Part shown: one piece after another, positions 17,113-28,079 of the stretch | How positions within the stretch are numbered: the first letter of the stretch is position 1 | Layout: each line of letters opens with the position of its first letter | From: Prado023 sp963700395 | GTDB lineage: Bacteria > Actinomycetota > Actinomycetes > S36-B12 > CAIYMF01 | Reading direction: 5' to 3' | DNA length: 64,000 nt | Assembly (NCBI GenBank): GCA_963700395.1 | Contig: CAVOXI010000001.1 | Span: 806,001-870,000, forward strand | Notes under the pieces: model-generated | What the model saw: only the letters and a program-made list of their open reading frames with translations | Told to the model about the DNA's origin: nothing | Database searches by the model: none | Made by a program: the position numbers and the translations under genes

Positions 17113-17900
17113 ATGGCACTGACACTCCTGGCTCACGGCTCACCGGATCCCAGGCACGCGCGCGACGTCGCGGCCCTGGCCGCGCGCCTGAAGCTGGCAG
17201 GCATCGCGACGCGCACGGCCTACCTGGACCACAACGAGCCGAGCCCGGCAACCGCCGCCCAGAAATGGACGGACAAGGGTGCCGCCGACACCACCGTGGT
17301 GCCCCTGTTCGTCACCCCGGCCTACCACGCACGCGTGGATGTGCCCGGCCGCGATCGTGACCATGCGCGCAGCTGCTCCGACGCTCGCGGTGTCGGGCGC
17401 AGAGCCCATCGGCCTGCATCCGCTGCTGCTGAGCGCCGCTGCCGAGCTCATCGCCGCGTCGGGGCTGACCGTCGACTCCCGGACGGGCATCATCCTGGCC
17501 GCTGCCGGCTCCCGCGACCTGCGCGCGGTCGGCGCCCTGGAGTCGCTGTTCCGGACCCAGGGTGTGGCCCTGGCCGACAGGCTGGGTGCCCGGGCGGTGC
17601 GCGCGGCATACCTCGACGGAGGTCGTCCACTGGGCCGGATGCGGACCCTCATGAGGTGCGTCGACGGATGCACGTCCTTCATCGTCGTGCCGATGGTCAT
17701 CGCCGACGGCATCCTTCGCGACAGGATCGTCACTGCGGCCAGGCCGCCACGACGCACCCGTCACCCCCGGCGTGCTGGCCGACACCAACGCGTTGGCCGA
17801 CCTCGTCGTCCTGCGCGCCGGCTCGGCCCCGGCACCCACGCGGGCGGACCGCCGCGTTGCGCTCTCCGCCGCTGACGCTCCGCCCGACGAGCGCACCTAG
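17113..17900 (+). CDS. Sirohydrochlorin chelatase-like protein (CbiX/SirB), two apparent frameshifts
   Basis: The start TLLAHGSPDPRHARDVAAL carries the AHGS motif of chelatases that insert Fe or Co into sirohydrochlorin, and VVPLFVTPAYHARVDVP holds the second metal-binding His. Two single-base insertions break the frame: an extra C at 17344-17346 (CCCGG), after which AAIVTMRAAAPTLAVSG continues, and an extra A at 17741, after which HDAPVTPGVLADTNAL follows to TAG 17898-17900. The corrected length, about 261 residues, is normal for two-domain CbiX. Ending a sulfur operon, it most likely completes siroheme synthesis. Its stop lies in a CTAG shared with the convergent peptidase gene. Confidence 0.8.
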
Positions 17901-20055
17901 ACGGCGATCCCCATGGTCGCGAGGATCACGGCCTGGGTCTGCGCCTCCTCGTCGTAGGACGCGTAGCGTCCCGCCGCACCACCGTGGGAGCCCTCCTCGA
18001 GGGCCACGCGCAGCAGCACCCCCCCACGCTCGCCGGGAAGCCCGACCGCCCCCTGCTGGGGATCCGTGGCCCGCAGCCGCGCGACCCACTTGGCCGGCTC
18101 GTGGACCAGGACCCGCGGATCGTGGACGGCGCCCGTGGCCATGATGAAGGGCCTGCGCCCGGCGGGCGGGACGTTGTCGTAGGGCGAGTAGTCGCGCATC
18201 CACGCGAACTGCTCGGGCAGCGCCGGGTTGCCCCACTCCTCCCACTCGCCCACGGTCAGGGGCAGCTCGGCGTCGAGCATCGAGTTCACCACGTCGACGA
18301 AGGGCACCTCGGCGATGACGCCTGCGAAGGCCTCCGGGTCGAGGTCCATGCTCGCGGCGACGAGCAAGCCCGCCGGCCGAGCCACCACGGGAGACGATCC
18401 GCGCAGCCGTCCACGACGGCATCCGGCCCCGAGCCCAGCGCCCGGGCAACGTCGACGAAGTCGCGGAACGAGTTGGCCTTGGTCGCCATGTGGCCGTCGT
18501 CCCACCAGCGCCGGCCGAGCTCGCCGCCACCTCGGACCTGCGCGTGGGCCCAGACCACCCCACGGTCCAGCAGGCTGGGCAGGCTACGGCTGAACGTCGG
18601 CTCGTAGGAGAACTCGTAGGCTCCGTAGCCGTAGAGCAGGCACGGCGCGGTGCCGTCCAGCGCTGTCACGCGGTGGGCGATGAGCGTGACCGGGACCCGC
18701 TCCCCGTCGCGGGCAGTCACCCACCGCGAGGTCACGACGTAGTTGCTGGCGTCGTGGTTGGGCGCCTCGGCCCGGTGGCGCACGACGGCATCAGCCGGGT
18801 GGTCCAGCGCGTGGTCGGTCCAGACGGGTGGGTCGACGCGGCCCTGCTCCACGACGGTGACGAACGGCGCGTCGAACTGCTCGTTGGCAGCGAGCTCGAT
18901 GAACGAGCCCGCAGAGGGGCGCAGGGCACGGGCATCGGCCCAGTCCAGGCCGTGCGACGCCACCGGCGCGAGGTACAGGGCCGTCCTGCCCGCCTCCCGC
19001 AGCGTGATCACGACATGCCCGGAGAACGCCTCGACGGCCATGAAGCGCCTGCTGACCGCAGTCGGCGGCAGGGCGTTTGGGTGCGCCTCCAGCTCGTCGC
19101 CCGGGAGGCGTGCCTCGATGGCGGACCTCCAGCCGGCCGGATCCACGTGGCCCAGACCCACCCAGCTGAGCGTGAAGTCCCGAGCTCCCCCGTGGTTCGT
19201 GACGGCGAGGAAGGCCTCCGGACCTCCCGGGACCGACTCCACCGTGTACTCGTGACCCGCGCGGCGACCCCCGATCGTGGCCGGTGCCGCGCTCGGGTCG
19301 TGCGCTGGGATCGCCCAGGTCTCGGCGCTGTCGCGGCTGCCGGCGTGGATCAGGACCCACTGGCCGCATCGGGTCGCCCGCACCGAGAGCTCGAAGCGCC
19401 GGTCGTCCTCCTGCAGGACGACCACGTCGTCCTTCGGGTCGGTGCCGACCTCATGGCGCCGCACCTGGAAGGGCCGGTAGACATGGTCGGCAACCGTGTA
19501 GAAGAAGGTGCGCCCGTCGGCTGACCACGCCCCGCCGTAGTAGGTGCGCTCGATCCGCTCGGGCAGGTCCACGCCGCTGGCCACGTCGCGGAACCGCAGC
19601 TCGAAGAGCTCCTCGCCGGTGGAGTCCAGCGACCACGCCAGCAGGGCGCCATCAGGACTGAGCTCGCGCAGCCCGACCTCGGCGTAGCGGGACCCCACGA
19701 ACGCGGCCTCGGCGTCGAGGTCCACGAGCGTGGTCCACACCCGCGATCCCACTGCCCGGCGCTGGAACTGGCCGAGCTCGGCGCCCTCGGGCATCACGTC
19801 GCGGTACTCCGCATCGCCTCGCGCGTGCGCCGGGCCCTCCTCGGCCAGTGGCGTCCGGGACACCATCTCGGTGAACAGCCGCCGACGCAGCGGCTCGAGC
19901 TGGGCGGTCGCTGCGCGGTAGTGATCGAGCTCGGCGCGCAGGTACTCCGTCAGCGCCTGACCGCCCTCGGCCATCCAGGCGAAGTCATCGCCGACCTCCT
20001 GGCCGTGCAGGTGCCGGACATGGGCGTGCGTGGGTGCCATCGGCGGGTTGGCCAT
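17897..20055 (-). CDS. Prolyl oligopeptidase family protein (S9A, oligopeptidase B-like), apparent frameshifts at the active site
   Basis: A roughly 718-residue cytoplasmic serine peptidase. An N-terminal cap segment (HGQEVGDDFAWMAEGGQ) and a seven-bladed propeller (with TYYGGAWSADGRTFFYTVADH) precede the alpha/beta hydrolase domain (PCLLYGYGAYEFSYEP, RGVVWAHAQVRGGGELG). Near 18385-18400 the frame changes twice, and the nucleophile motif IVSRGGSAGG is found in a third frame between the breaks. Downstream, VHDPRVLVHEPAKW and GSHGGAAGRYA supply Asp and His. All three catalytic residues are thus present and spaced normally, which suggests sequence errors. It cleaves short peptides after basic or prolyl residues. 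ATG 20055 is the only good start. Confidence 0.8.
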
Positions 20056-20204
20056 GGGATCCGAACCTAGCAGGGCTTTGCCTGCTGCTGACGCAGCGCG
20101 GCCAGGACCGGAACAGGGTCGGCCGGCCTGCGCTGGCCCTCCGAGCCGGGGTGGGACCCGCCGGAAGCGGACGGCGGACGGGACCGCGGCCGAACAGAGT
20201 CAGG

Positions 20205-21415
20205 TCACCCGCCCGTGACCCCCGCCTGCGCGGCATGGGTCGCCACGGCTGCTGCCATCCGGTCCACCGCCTCGGTGAGCACCTGCTCGGAGCAGGCGAT
20301 GTTCACGCGCGCGTGGCCGATCCCACCGCGTCCGAAGGGGCGACCCCGGTTGCAGCGCCACCGACCCAGCGTGCGCAGGACGTCCGCGGGGTCATCGCCG
20401 AGCCCGAGGCCCCGCATGTCCAGCCATGCCAGGTAGGTCGCCTCGGGGATGCGGTAGCCGACTCCGGGCAGGCGCTCGCGCGAGGAGCTCGGCCAGCAGG
20501 GCCCTGTTGGTCGCGATGTTGTCGTTGACCGCCGTCCAGCCAGCCCGGGTCGGACCGGTAGGCCGCGGCGTGCCCGATCACGCCGAGGTGGCTGCCCCCG
20601 TAGGCCACGGAGTCCGGGAGTCGCTTCAGCTGCGCGCGGCGGTCCGGAGCCACTCACGATCAAGCCCGCCTTGAGCCCGGCGAGGTTGAAGGCCTTCGCA
20701 GCGGACGTGACCACGAAGCCGTGGTCAGCGACTGAGAACCAGGGAACGAAGCTGGCGCCCGCGGGCACCAGCGGTGCGTGGATCTCATCCACGACGACCA
20801 GGGCGCCGTGACGCTGCGCGGCCTCGGCGACAGCCGACAGCTCGTGCGCCGTGTGCACGACCCCGGTCGGGTTGTGCGGGCTGCACAGGAGCAGGACAGT
20901 GTGATGGTCGGGCGCAGTCGGACGCGTGCGCGGCGAGCGCCTCGTCGATCGCGGCCACGTCGAGCCGGCCCTCGGCCGTGAGCGCGACCGGCACCGCCCG
21001 CCGGCCGACCTCCCGGCTGACGTTGGCGAACGGCGGGTACACCGGGCTCGGGATCACGACCGTGCCCCGCGCCGGGACAGAAGCGATCGATCAGCACCCG
21101 GATGCCGGTCATGACGTCGGCGCACAGGAGCATGTCCGCCGGATCCGGCTCCCAGCCCCATCGGGACCCCGCGAACTCGGACAGGGCCTCCTTGTAGGTC
21201 GTGCCGAAGTTGGGGTAGCCCGTGTCGCCCGCCCGGACGGCCGCGGTCAGGGCCTCGACGACCTCGGGTGCGGGCAGCACGTCCATCTCGGCGACCCACA
21301 GTGGCAGGACGTCCGGTCCGTAGTACTGCCACTTGACCGACGTCCGGCGGCGGAGCTGCTCGGGACGAAGCACTTCGAACGGGGGCGATGGACCATGGGC
21401 ACCATGGTGACGCAC
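20205..21415 (-). pseudogene. MalY/PatB-type PLP aminotransferase/cystathionine beta-lyase, heavily frameshifted
   Basis: Fragments in three frames follow the order of a MalY/PatB fold-type I PLP enzyme: KWQYYGPDVLPLWVAEMDV, GYPNFGTTYKEALSEFAG, VVIPSPVYPPFANVSREVG, LLLCSPHNPTGVVH, LVVVDEIHAPLV and TSAAKAFNLAGLKAGLIV with the PLP-binding Lys, then RLPDSVAYGGSHLGVIGHA and GGIGHARVNIACSEQVLTEAV. At least five frame changes (near 21075, 20925, 20645, 20530, 20485) and a compensating pair near 20350 interrupt it. Every family block survives, so it is either a recent pseudogene or an intact gene in a stretch of poor consensus; the second is favoured. Such enzymes split cystathionine or cysteine. 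The probable start is GTG 21415. Confidence 0.65.
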
Positions 21416-21619
21416 GATCGCCCGGTGCGCGCCGATCACCCGAGCAGGTTGCGCTGCATCTGCGTCGATCGCACGTCCGAACCGCAGCGCAGGAGGCTCC
21501 GGCGACGGAGCGCAGCGCAACGAGGTGGGGCGAGGTCGGGCGATCGCAGGGCCAGGCCGGGCAGGCGGCGTGCCCCGACGGTCGACCCGCGGCCTCGCGC
21601 CGAGGACGGACTTGGCAGG

Positions 21620-22769
21620 ATGCAGGCCGTGGCCCATCCCTCGGCGCCTGCCGACCCGATCCCCTTCGTGTGGCATCCCCGGACGCGTCGCCACATACCC
21701 TCGGCGGAGATCTGGCTGGGCGTGCGCACCCCCGGCACCGAGGTGGTGGAACGGGTCAACGTGATCCGCGAGGCCCTCATCCGTGCTGGGCACCCGGAGG
21801 TCACCGCCAGCGACCCCGACCCCGGCGCGCTGCTCGCGGTGCACTCCCACGGACTGATCGATCACCTGCGCACCATCCACGACGCCTGGGTCGTCGGCGG
21901 GTACACGACCGACCCCGGACAGGACCGGGTCGTGCCCTACGTGTTCCCCACCGCCGCGATGCTCGGCGGGCTGCCGGTGCGGCGTCCGACAGCGGCTCAC
22001 GCCCGCGCCGGGCAGTACTGCTACGACACGATGACGCTGATCGGTCCGGGCACGTGGGACGCGGTCGAGGCAGCGGCCGGGGCCGCGCTGACCGCCGTCG
22101 ACCTCGTCGCCACGGCAGCGTGGGTCGGGGGCGACGGCAAGCCGGGGTTCGGCGCCCATGGCCTACGCCCTGTGCAGGCCGCCGGGACATCACGCCGCCC
22201 GCGAGGCGTTCGGCGGCTCCTGCTACCTGAACAACGCGGCCATCGCGGCCGACCGGCTGCGCCAGCGGGGAGCCCGCAGGGTGGCGGTCATCGACGTCGA
22301 CGCCCACCACGGCAACGGCACCCAGGCGATCTTCTACAACCGCGGGGATGTCTTCTGCGGCTCCGTGCACGTGGACCCCGGTGCGGGCTGGTTCCCGCAC
22401 TTCCTGGGGTTCGCCGACGAGACCGGGCAGGGCGCCGGCTCCGGGGCCAACCACAACATCCCGCTCCCGCCGCGCTCCGGTGACGACCGTTGGCTCACAG
22501 CCGTCGAGGAGCTCGTCGATGATGCGCGCACGTTCGGCGCCGATGCCCTCGTGGTGTCCCTGGGCGTGGACGCGGCCATCGACGATCCGGAGAGCCCGCT
22601 GCGGGTCACGCGGGATGGCATGCGGGCCGCGGGGATCCTGCTCGGGGGCCTGGGCCTCCCGACGGTCGCTGTCCAGGAGGGTGGCTACCACCTCACGACC
22701 CTGGGCACCCTGGTCGCCGACTGCCTGGCCGGCTTGGCGCAGGGGGCAGCGCGGGTTGTCGCCGGCTGA
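21620..22769 (+). CDS. Histone deacetylase/AcuC family hydrolase, apparent frameshift
   Basis: A class II HDAC-like zinc hydrolase of about 382 residues from ATG 21620. The first part carries PFVWHPRTRRHIPSAEIWLG and the second CRPPGHHAAREAFGG, CYLNNAAIAADRL, VAVIDVDAHHGNGTQAIF (the metal-binding Asp and His) and QEGGYHLTTLG. The frame breaks by one extra base between 22144 and 22158, either in CCGGGG or in GCCC. Related enzymes remove acetyl groups from small molecules such as polyamines (AphA type) or from proteins (AcuC). It is divergent from the MalY-type gene across 204 bases; no partner acetyl-CoA synthetase or acetyltransferase is adjacent. Confidence 0.83.
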
Positions 22770-22820
22770 GTTGTCCCCCGCCAGCCGTTGCAGCGAATGG
22801 CCGCGCCGGCCGGTCCGGGA

Positions 22821-22991
22821 CTAGTCGTCGTCGTCGCGTGCCAGCCAGCTGGCCAGCCGCTCGACGGGGACCTCGAACTCCGGGTGCAGGTCCACGAACG
22901 TGACCAGCTGACCCGCCAGCCACTCCAGGGTGACCTCCTCGTCCCCGCGACGCCTGACCAGCTCCTCGATGCCCCGGTCCGTGTCGTACAC
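22821..22991 (-). CDS. DUF6104-like small conserved protein downstream of kgd
   Basis: A 56-residue acidic protein from GTG 22991 (VYDTDRGIEELVRRRGDEEV) containing LEWLAGQLVTFVDLHPEFEV and ending in four Asp residues. Short proteins with the same TDRGIEEL...RRGDEEVT pattern lie directly after the 2-oxoglutarate dehydrogenase gene in many actinobacteria. It starts eight bases after the kgd stop, on the same strand, with AGGGG-like bases upstream, so it belongs to the kgd transcript. Its function is unknown; the fixed position suggests a link with the dehydrogenase complex. Confidence 0.8.
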   Translation of the reverse strand: MYDTDRGIEELVRRRGDEEVTLEWLAGQLVTFVDLHPEFEVPVERLASWLARDDDD

Positions 22992-22999
22992 CCTGACCC

Positions 23000-25900
23000 C
23001 TACTCGAACGCGCGGTCCATGAGCGCGCGCTGCTCCTCCTCGTGGCGGTGCAACGACCCCACGGACGGCGACGAGCTTGCCACGCGGGTGACCCCACGCA
23101 GGGTCCGCATGATCGCGGTCGGGAGGTGCTGGTTCATGTACGGCCAGGGTCCCATGTTCTCCGGCTCGTCCTGGACCCACACGACCTCGGCATCCCCGAA
23201 GCGGTCGAGCATCTCGACCAGGGTGCGGTGCGGAACGGGGTAGAGCCGCTCCATCCGGAGCACCGCCACGTCCTTGCGCTCGCGCTTGTCGCGCTCGGCC
23301 ATCAGGTCGTAGCCGATCTTCCCCGAGCAGAGCAGGACGCGGCGCACGTCGCCGGGCTCCACGCGGCCCTGGGAGATCCCCCGGTCGTCGAGGACCGCGC
23401 GGAAGTACCCCTCGGTGAAGTCCCGCGTCAGGGACGTGGAGACCTTGGCACGCAGCAGGGACTTCGGGGTGAACACGACCATGGGCCGGGTCAGCCGGGA
23501 GTGCACCTGCCAGCGCAGGAGGTGGAAGTAGGACGCGGGGGTCGTCGGCTGGGCGACCGTCATGTTGTCCTGGGCGCACATGGCCAGGAACCGCTCGATC
23601 CGCGCCGAGGAGTGGTCGGGGCCCTGGCCCTCGTAGCCGTGGGGCAGCAGGAGGACCAGCGACGATCGCTGCGCCCACTTCTGCTCGGCCGAGGTCAGGA
23701 ACTCGTCGGTGATGGTCTGCGCGCCGTTCACGAAGTCGCCGAACTGCGCCTCCCACATGACCAGCGCGTCGGGTCGGGCGACGCTGTAGCCGTACTCGAA
23801 GCCCATCGCGGCGAACTCGCTGAGCAGCGAGTCGTAGACGAAGAGCTTGCCGCCGTGGTTGTAGCACCGCTTCAGCGGCTTGTACTGCCAGCCGGTACGG
23901 GCATCAACGATGACGGCGTGCCGGTGACCGAAGGTCCCACGCCGGGAGTCCTGACCCGCGAGGCGGACCCACTTGCCCTCGTTGACCAGCGAGCCGATCG
24001 CCAGGGCCTCACCCATCCCCCAGTCGATCGTGTCCGAGGCCACCATCTCGGCCCTGCGGCGCAGCTGCGGGACCAGCCGCGGGTGGGCGACGAAGCCCTC
24101 GGGCAGGTCGATCTGGCTGCGCACCACGAGGTCGACGACCTCCTGGGTGATCGAGGTGTCGACGTCCCAGGCGGGCGTCTGGGGCGTGAGCTCCTTGCGA
24201 CCGGTGGAGATGACCTCCGCGGAGTTCGCGTTGAACACCTCGTCGCCCGCGCTGCGGGTCTCCTGGAACACCCGCTCGAGGCGCTCCTGGAAGTCGCGCA
24301 GGGCGTCCTCGGCCTCCTCGACGCTGATGTCACCTCGGCCGATCAGGCCCTCCGTGTACAGCTTGCGGACCGAGCGCTTGGCGTCGATGACCGCATACAT
24401 CGTGGGCTGGGTCAGTGACGGGTCGTCGGCCTCGTTGTGCCCGCGCCGCCGGTAGCAGATCATGTCGATCACGACGTCCTTGGCGAAGGCCTGGCGGAAC
24501 TCGTAGGCCATCCGCGCCACTCGCACGACAGCCTCGGGGTCGTCGCCGTTCACGTGGAAGATCGGCGCCTGGATCATGCGGGCCACGTCGGTGCAGTACA
24601 CCGTGGAGCGGCTGTACTTCGGCGAGGTCGTGAAGCCGACCTGGTTGTTCACGATGACGTGGACCGTGCCACCGGTGCGGTACCCCTGCAGCTGGCTGAG
24701 GTTCAGCGTCTCGGCCACCACGCCCTGGCCGGCGAAGGCGGCGTCGCCGTGCATGAGCAGGGGCAGCACGGCGTACTTGCGCTCCGGCTCGTTCTGGTCC
24801 TGCTTGGCCCGCACGATGCCCTCGAGCACCGGGTTGACGGCCTCGAGGTGGCTCGGGTTGGCCGCGAGGTACACCTTGACCTCGGACCCGTCCTCGGCGG
24901 TGAACGTGCCCTCGGTGCCGAGGTGGTACTTCACGTCGCCGGAGCCCTGGACGCTCTCGACCCCGTAGTTGCCCTCGAACTCGTTGAAGATGCGCGAGTA
25001 CGACTTGCCGGCGATGTTCGCCAGCATGTTCAGGCGCCCCCTGTGGGGCATGCCCATGCACACCTCATCGAGGCCGTCGTGGGCGGCAGCGGACAGGATC
25101 GCGTCCACCAGCGGGACGACCGACTCCCCGCCCTCGAGGGAGAACCGCTTCTGCCCGACGTACTTGGTCTGCAGGAACGTCTCGAACGCCTCGGCGGAGT
25201 TCAGCGTGCGCAGGATCCGCAGCTGCTCGGCGCGCTCCGGCTTGTCCGGGGCCGTCTCGATCCGCTGCTGGATCCACTCGCGCTGCTCGGGGTCCTGCAT
25301 GTGCATGTACTCGATGCCCACGGTGCGGCAGTAGGCGTCGCGCAGCACCTTGAGGACGTCGCGGAGCGTCATGAACTGCTGCCCGGCGAACCCCGCCACG
25401 GCGAACTCGCGGTCGAGGTCCCACAGGGTCAGGCCGTGCACGGCGACGTCGAGGTCGGGGTGCTTGCGCTGCTTGTAGTCCAACGGGTCGATGTCGGCCA
25501 TGAGGTGACCGCGCACGCGATAGGCGTGGATGATCTCCTGCACGCGGGCCGTCTTGTTCAGGTCGGAGTCGTGGCTGGTCGCGATGTCGGTCGCCCAGCG
25601 GATCGGCTCGTAGGGGATGCGCAGGGAGGTGAAGATGTCGTCGTAGAAGCCGTGCTCCCCGAGGAGCAGCTGGTGCACGCGACGCAGGAAGTCCCCCGAC
25701 TGGGCGCCCTGGATGATCCGGTGGTCGTACGTCGAGGTCAGCGAGAGGATCTTGCTCACGCCCGCGCGGGCCAGCGTCTCCTCGGCGGCGCCCTGCCACT
25801 CCGCGGGGTAGTCCAGGGAGCCGACGCCCACGATCAGGCCCTGACCGGACATGAGGCGGGGCACCGAGCTGACGGTGCCGATGGTGCCGGGGTTGGTCAG

Positions 25901-26819
25901 GGTCGCGGTGGTCCCGGCGAAGTCGTCGGCGGTCAGCGCGCCCGTGCGCGCCTTGCGGACCAGCTCCTCGTAGTTGGCCCAGAAGGCCGCGAAGTCCATG
26001 CGCTCGGCACCCTTGATGCACGGCACGAGCAGCTGGCGGGTCCCGTCGGGCTTGGTCAGGTCGATCGCCAGCCCGAGGTTCACTGCCGGGTGCTGCGACC
26101 ACGGCAGGCTTGCCGTCGACCCGTGTGAAGCCGACGTTCATCTCCGGCATGTCGGACAGGGCCCGAACGAGCGCGTACCCGATCAGGTGCGTGAAGGAGA
26201 CCTTCCCGCCGCGGCCGCGCGCGAGCTGGTTGTTGATGATGTGCCGGTTGTCGATGAGGAGCTTGGCCGGAAGGGCGCGGACCGAGGTCGCAGTCGGGAC
26301 CTCGAGGCTGGCCTCCATGTTCACCACGACCCGTGCCGACGGTCCCCTCAGGACACGTGGCGCCGGGTCGAGCGCGTCCGCTCCGGTGGGGCCGGTCGGG
26401 ATCGAGGAGAGGCCCACCTGCGGGGCGACCTGGTCCATCGCCGACGCCGGTGCCTCGATCTCGTACGCGGGAACGGTGTGCTCCAGCTCGGGGACGACGA
26501 TGTGCGGTCGCGCGGGCGCTCCCGCGGCCGGCTCCTGCGCCACTGGTGCGGGGATCGCCTCCGCGGCGGGGTTCGGGGCGTCCACGACGGTCAGGGGGGT
26601 GCCGAGCGGGCGGCTGGCCGCTGCGGCCTCGGTGTCCGGGACGCTGCCCGCAGGCGGTCCCGGGAGCGTGGACGGCTCGCCGGGGCGGTAGTCCGCGAAG
26701 AAGTCCCACCACGCCCGGTCGACGCTCTGCGGGTCCTTCAAGTACTGCTGGTAGATCTCGTCGACGAGCCACTCGTTGGTCCCGAACGCCACCATCCGGG
26801 AACCCGCATCATTGGCCAC
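23000..26819 (-). CDS. kgd: Multifunctional 2-oxoglutarate metabolism enzyme (Kgd-type E2-E1 fusion), apparent frameshift
   Basis: A fusion of about 1,273 residues. Order: an E1-like start (FGTNEWLVDEIYQQYLKD), a Pro/Ala-rich linker, an E2o acyltransferase domain without a lipoyl domain (TSTYDHRIIQGAQSGDF with the catalytic His), then the thiamine-dependent E1o (GMPHRGRLNMLANI, HGDAAFAGQGV, VIVNNQVGFTTSP, LLPHGYEGQGPDHSS). The frame breaks near 26088-26090, where one extra G/C beside CCGG separates DGKPAVVAAP from VNLGLAIDLTKPDG. It feeds the TCA cycle by oxidative decarboxylation of 2-oxoglutarate together with a separate lipoyl protein and E3. The ATG at 26819 faces the MDR gene. Confidence 0.92.
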
Positions 26820-26931
26820 GTTCGGCTACCTCTCGACGTTCGGAATTCACCGGAGACCAGCTGAGGCCGGCCCCGCACACCGTTCAAGGCTACTCCCCAG
26901 CGCTGGGGGCGGCTCTGGCAGGATCAGGGGC

Positions 26932-27894
26932 ATGTTCGCCGCCAGCGCAGTCTCCTTCAGCCCCGAGGATCCCCTGAGCGGACTGCGCCTCGGGGAGCAC
27001 CCGGAGCCGGTCGTCCCGGACGGGTGGGTCGTGATCGACGTGCGGGCGACCAGCGTCAACCACCATGACCTGTGGTCGCTCAAGGGCGTCGGCCTGAGCG
27101 CCGATCGGCTCCCGATGATCCTGGGCTGCGACGCCGCTGGAGTGGACCCGGACGGCAACGAGGTCATCGTGCACGGGGTGATCACCGACGGTGGGTACTC
27201 CGACGAGACGGTCGACCCCGGACGCTCCCTGCTGTCCGAGAAGCACCAGGGCACGTTCGCCGAGCGCGTGGCGGTGCCCGCGAGGAACCTGGTTGCGAAG
27301 CCCGCGGCGCTGTCCTGGGCGCAGGCCGCGTGCCTGCCGACCGCATGGCTGACCGCCTACCGGATGCTGTTCACGCGCTCCGGACTGGTCCCCGGCCAGA
27401 CGGTGCTCATCCAGGGCGCCGGCGGGGGCGTGTCCACGGCGCTGATCGTGCTGGCCCGCCAGGCCGGCTTCCGGGTGTGGGTGACCTCCCGCGACGAGGG
27501 GAAGGGCGCTCGTGCTGTCGAGCTCGGGGCGCATGAGGCATTCGCATCCGGTGCGCGGCTGCCGGAGCGGGTCGACGTCGTGATGGAGACGGTCGGCGCC
27601 GCCACGTGGTCGCACTCGCTGCGTTCGCTGAAGCCCGGCGGTCGGGTGGTCATCGCCGGGGCGACCTCGGGCTCACAGCCCCCCGCAGACCTGTCCCGGG
27701 TGTTCTTCCTGCAGCTGTCGGTCGTCGGATCCACGATGGGCACCCGTGACGAGCTCGAGCGCCTGGTCGCGATGTGCGCGGCCACCGGCGTCCGCCCGCT
27801 CATCGACCACGAGCTCCCCCTGTCGTCCGCCGACGAGGCCCTGCGCCACGTGGCCTCCGGCGACCTGTTCGGCAAGATCGTCCTCACCCCCTGA
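26932..27894 (+). CDS. Medium-chain dehydrogenase/quinone oxidoreductase-like protein
   Basis: A 320-residue MDR enzyme with the GroES-like N-terminal fold (VVIDVRATSVNHHDLWSLKGV, PMILGCDAAGVV-like) and a Rossmann domain starting QTVLIQGAGGGVSTALIVLA. The catalytic-zinc Cys/His ligands of alcohol dehydrogenases are not all present, and the structural four-Cys loop is absent. That fits the zinc-free quinone oxidoreductase branch. It probably reduces an enone or quinone with NAD(P)H; the exact substrate is unknown. ATG 26932 has a GGATCAGGGG stretch upstream. The gene stands alone and ends at a short GC hairpin. Confidence 0.85.
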   Translation: MFAASAVSFSPEDPLSGLRLGEHPEPVVPDGWVVIDVRATSVNHHDLWSLKGVGLSADRLPMILGCDAAGVDPDGNEVIVHGVITDGGYSDETVDPGRSLLSEKHQGTFAERVAVPARNLVAKPAALSWAQAACLPTAWLTAYRMLFTRSGLVPGQTVLIQGAGGGVSTALIVLARQAGFRVWVTSRDEGKGARAVELGAHEAFASGARLPERVDVVMETVGAATWSHSLRSLKPGGRVVIAGATSGSQPPADLSRVFFLQLSVVGSTMGTRDELERLVAMCAATGVRPLIDHELPLSSADEALRHVASGDLFGKIVLTP

Positions 27895-27895
27895 G

Positions 27896-27913
27896 CCCCC
27901 CGCGCCCGGGGGG
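27896..27913 (+). terminator. Short GC hairpin after the MDR gene
   Basis: Six C (27896-27901) and six G (27908-27913) separated by GCGCCC form a compact stem two bases after the stop codon. No T-tract follows. Termination is plausible but weakly supported. Confidence 0.4.
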
Positions 27914-27982
27914 CCCGCCCCACATCGGGCCGCCCCACAGCGCGTCCTCGGCCCAGCGCCGCCCCACCCTCGGCTTCTCCAT

Positions 27983-28056
27983 GATCGGTCCACTTTCGCG
28001 CGGCCCATTCGTCGAACGGTCCGGATCTCAGAGCCCAGATGCTCGCGGATCCGGAC
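27983..28056 (-). repeat. Dispersed structured repeat, copy C (left of the DUF559 gene)
   Basis: Minus-strand copy of the repeat also at 10588 and 29092. The inverted arms GTCCGGAT and ATCCGGAC occupy 28049-28056 and 28019-28026 with a 22-base spacer. After a further 20 bases comes CGAAAGTGGACCGATC (27998-27983), two to three bases different from the other copies. It points away from the gene it borders. Confidence 0.7.
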
Positions 28057-28079
28057 GAATCGCCACGGACGCCGCACGT

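Noticed and set aside
22041..22050. A further copy of the GATCGGTCC repeat end within the AcuC-type gene
   Set aside because: Only the 9-base end matches; the arms and spacings of the repeat are missing, so it is chance within coding sequence.
24437..26128. A long plus-strand open frame (563 codons) opposite kgd
   Set aside because: It mirrors the kgd coding frame in GC-rich DNA, has Val/Leu/Gly/His-rich shadow composition and no family motif. Similar long antisense frames opposite pyrD, fmt, rsmB and the ATPase gene were rejected for the same reason.
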